From assembly GCA_003551805.1 (NCBI GenBank), contig PUNR01000111.1, positions 1-14,391 on the forward strand: DNA of 14,391 nucleotides, written 5' to 3'. This DNA is from Loktanella sp. (lineage in GTDB: Bacteria > Pseudomonadota > Alphaproteobacteria > Rhodobacterales > Rhodobacteraceae). The notes under the pieces are model-generated. The model did no database searches. It worked only from the letters and a program-made list of their open reading frames with translations, and was not told where the DNA came from. The first letter of the stretch is position 1. Each line of letters starts with the position of its first letter. The translations under genes and the position numbers were made by a program. Shown here piece after piece: positions 14,285-14,391 of the stretch.

Positions 14285-14391
14285 TCATGCTGGTATTTTT
14301 GCTTTTAGTGCAGTCGCTTGTGCGACCGGCAAATGTATCACGACCTTCGCGCCGCGATGTGTCTGACCATCAAACACATCGGCATCAGCCA
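14285..14391 (-). CDS. ntrY: NtrY sensor histidine kinase, C-terminal end only
   Basis: Thirty-four complete codons enter from the right edge and end at a TGA (14285-14287). The tail HRGAKVVIHLPVAQAT matches the final strand of a histidine-kinase ATPase domain, where GA-x-V-x-I-x-LP is typical. It lies seven bases upstream of ntrX and would be its cognate sensor. Only this short piece is visible, so the call leans on context. Confidence 0.75.
   Translation of the reverse strand, partial: ADADVFDGQTHRGAKVVIHLPVAQATALKAKIPA

Noticed and set aside
1..14391. CRISPR array, tRNA, rRNA or insertion sequence
   Set aside because: No regularly spaced repeats, cloverleaf arms, rRNA motifs or transposase-like frames were seen by eye.

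Overview
The window looks like chromosomal DNA of an alphaproteobacterium of the Rhodobacteraceae (roseobacter) type. The main evidence is the minus-strand block ntrY-ntrX-trkA-trkH-hfq-hflX, an arrangement known from this class, plus residue-level resemblance of RarD, Hfq, HflX and a DgcA-like flavoprotein to proteins of that group. There are no tRNA, rRNA, CRISPR or insertion-sequence signals that I can see.

Layout. (1) 1-413, plus strand: the C-terminal part of a family 2 glycosyltransferase that enters from the left edge. (2) 513-2127, minus strand: a RarD/EamA permease and two small unrecognised proteins (93 and 46 residues). (3) 2284-5106, minus strand: a tight three-gene operon of a PhnW-like class V aminotransferase, a CDP-alcohol phosphatidyltransferase and a sugar/choline-type nucleotidyltransferase. 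Together these resemble a split version of the PntC route, which makes a CMP-activated aminophosphonate head group and transfers it to an acceptor. This is the most accessory-looking part and its GC looks lower by eye (about 52% in one 60-base line, against about 63% in a line of the gene at 6320). (4) 5107-5779: about 670 bases without a convincing gene, holding several short inverted and direct repeats. (5) 5780-8365, plus strand: a stand-alone Cys-less LOV-type PAS protein, then a large TMADH/DgcA-type NADH:flavin oxidoreductase whose stop codon overlaps that of the convergent hflX. (6) 8362-14391, minus strand: the conserved ntrY (end only), ntrX, trkA, trkH, hfq, hflX block, closely packed with overlapping starts and stops.

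How the genes work together. NtrYX is a nitrogen/redox-responsive two-component system. TrkA and TrkH form the K+ uptake system. Hfq is the RNA chaperone and HflX the ribosome-associated GTPase. The sharpest anomaly is in trkA: codon 77, a Glu in its homologues, reads TAG, in frame, with the rest of the gene intact on both sides. Five neighbouring genes (the nucleotidyltransferase, the CDP-alcohol phosphatidyltransferase, hflX, hfq, trkH) end in TAG, so amber is a normal stop here. The trkA amber is therefore a real nonsense mutation, a base-call error, or a readthrough/restart site.

The best candidate for an under-described system is the aminotransferase/CDP-alcohol transferase/nucleotidyltransferase operon. 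Its aminotransferase has Gln where class V relatives carry the substrate-carboxylate Arg, so its true substrate is open.
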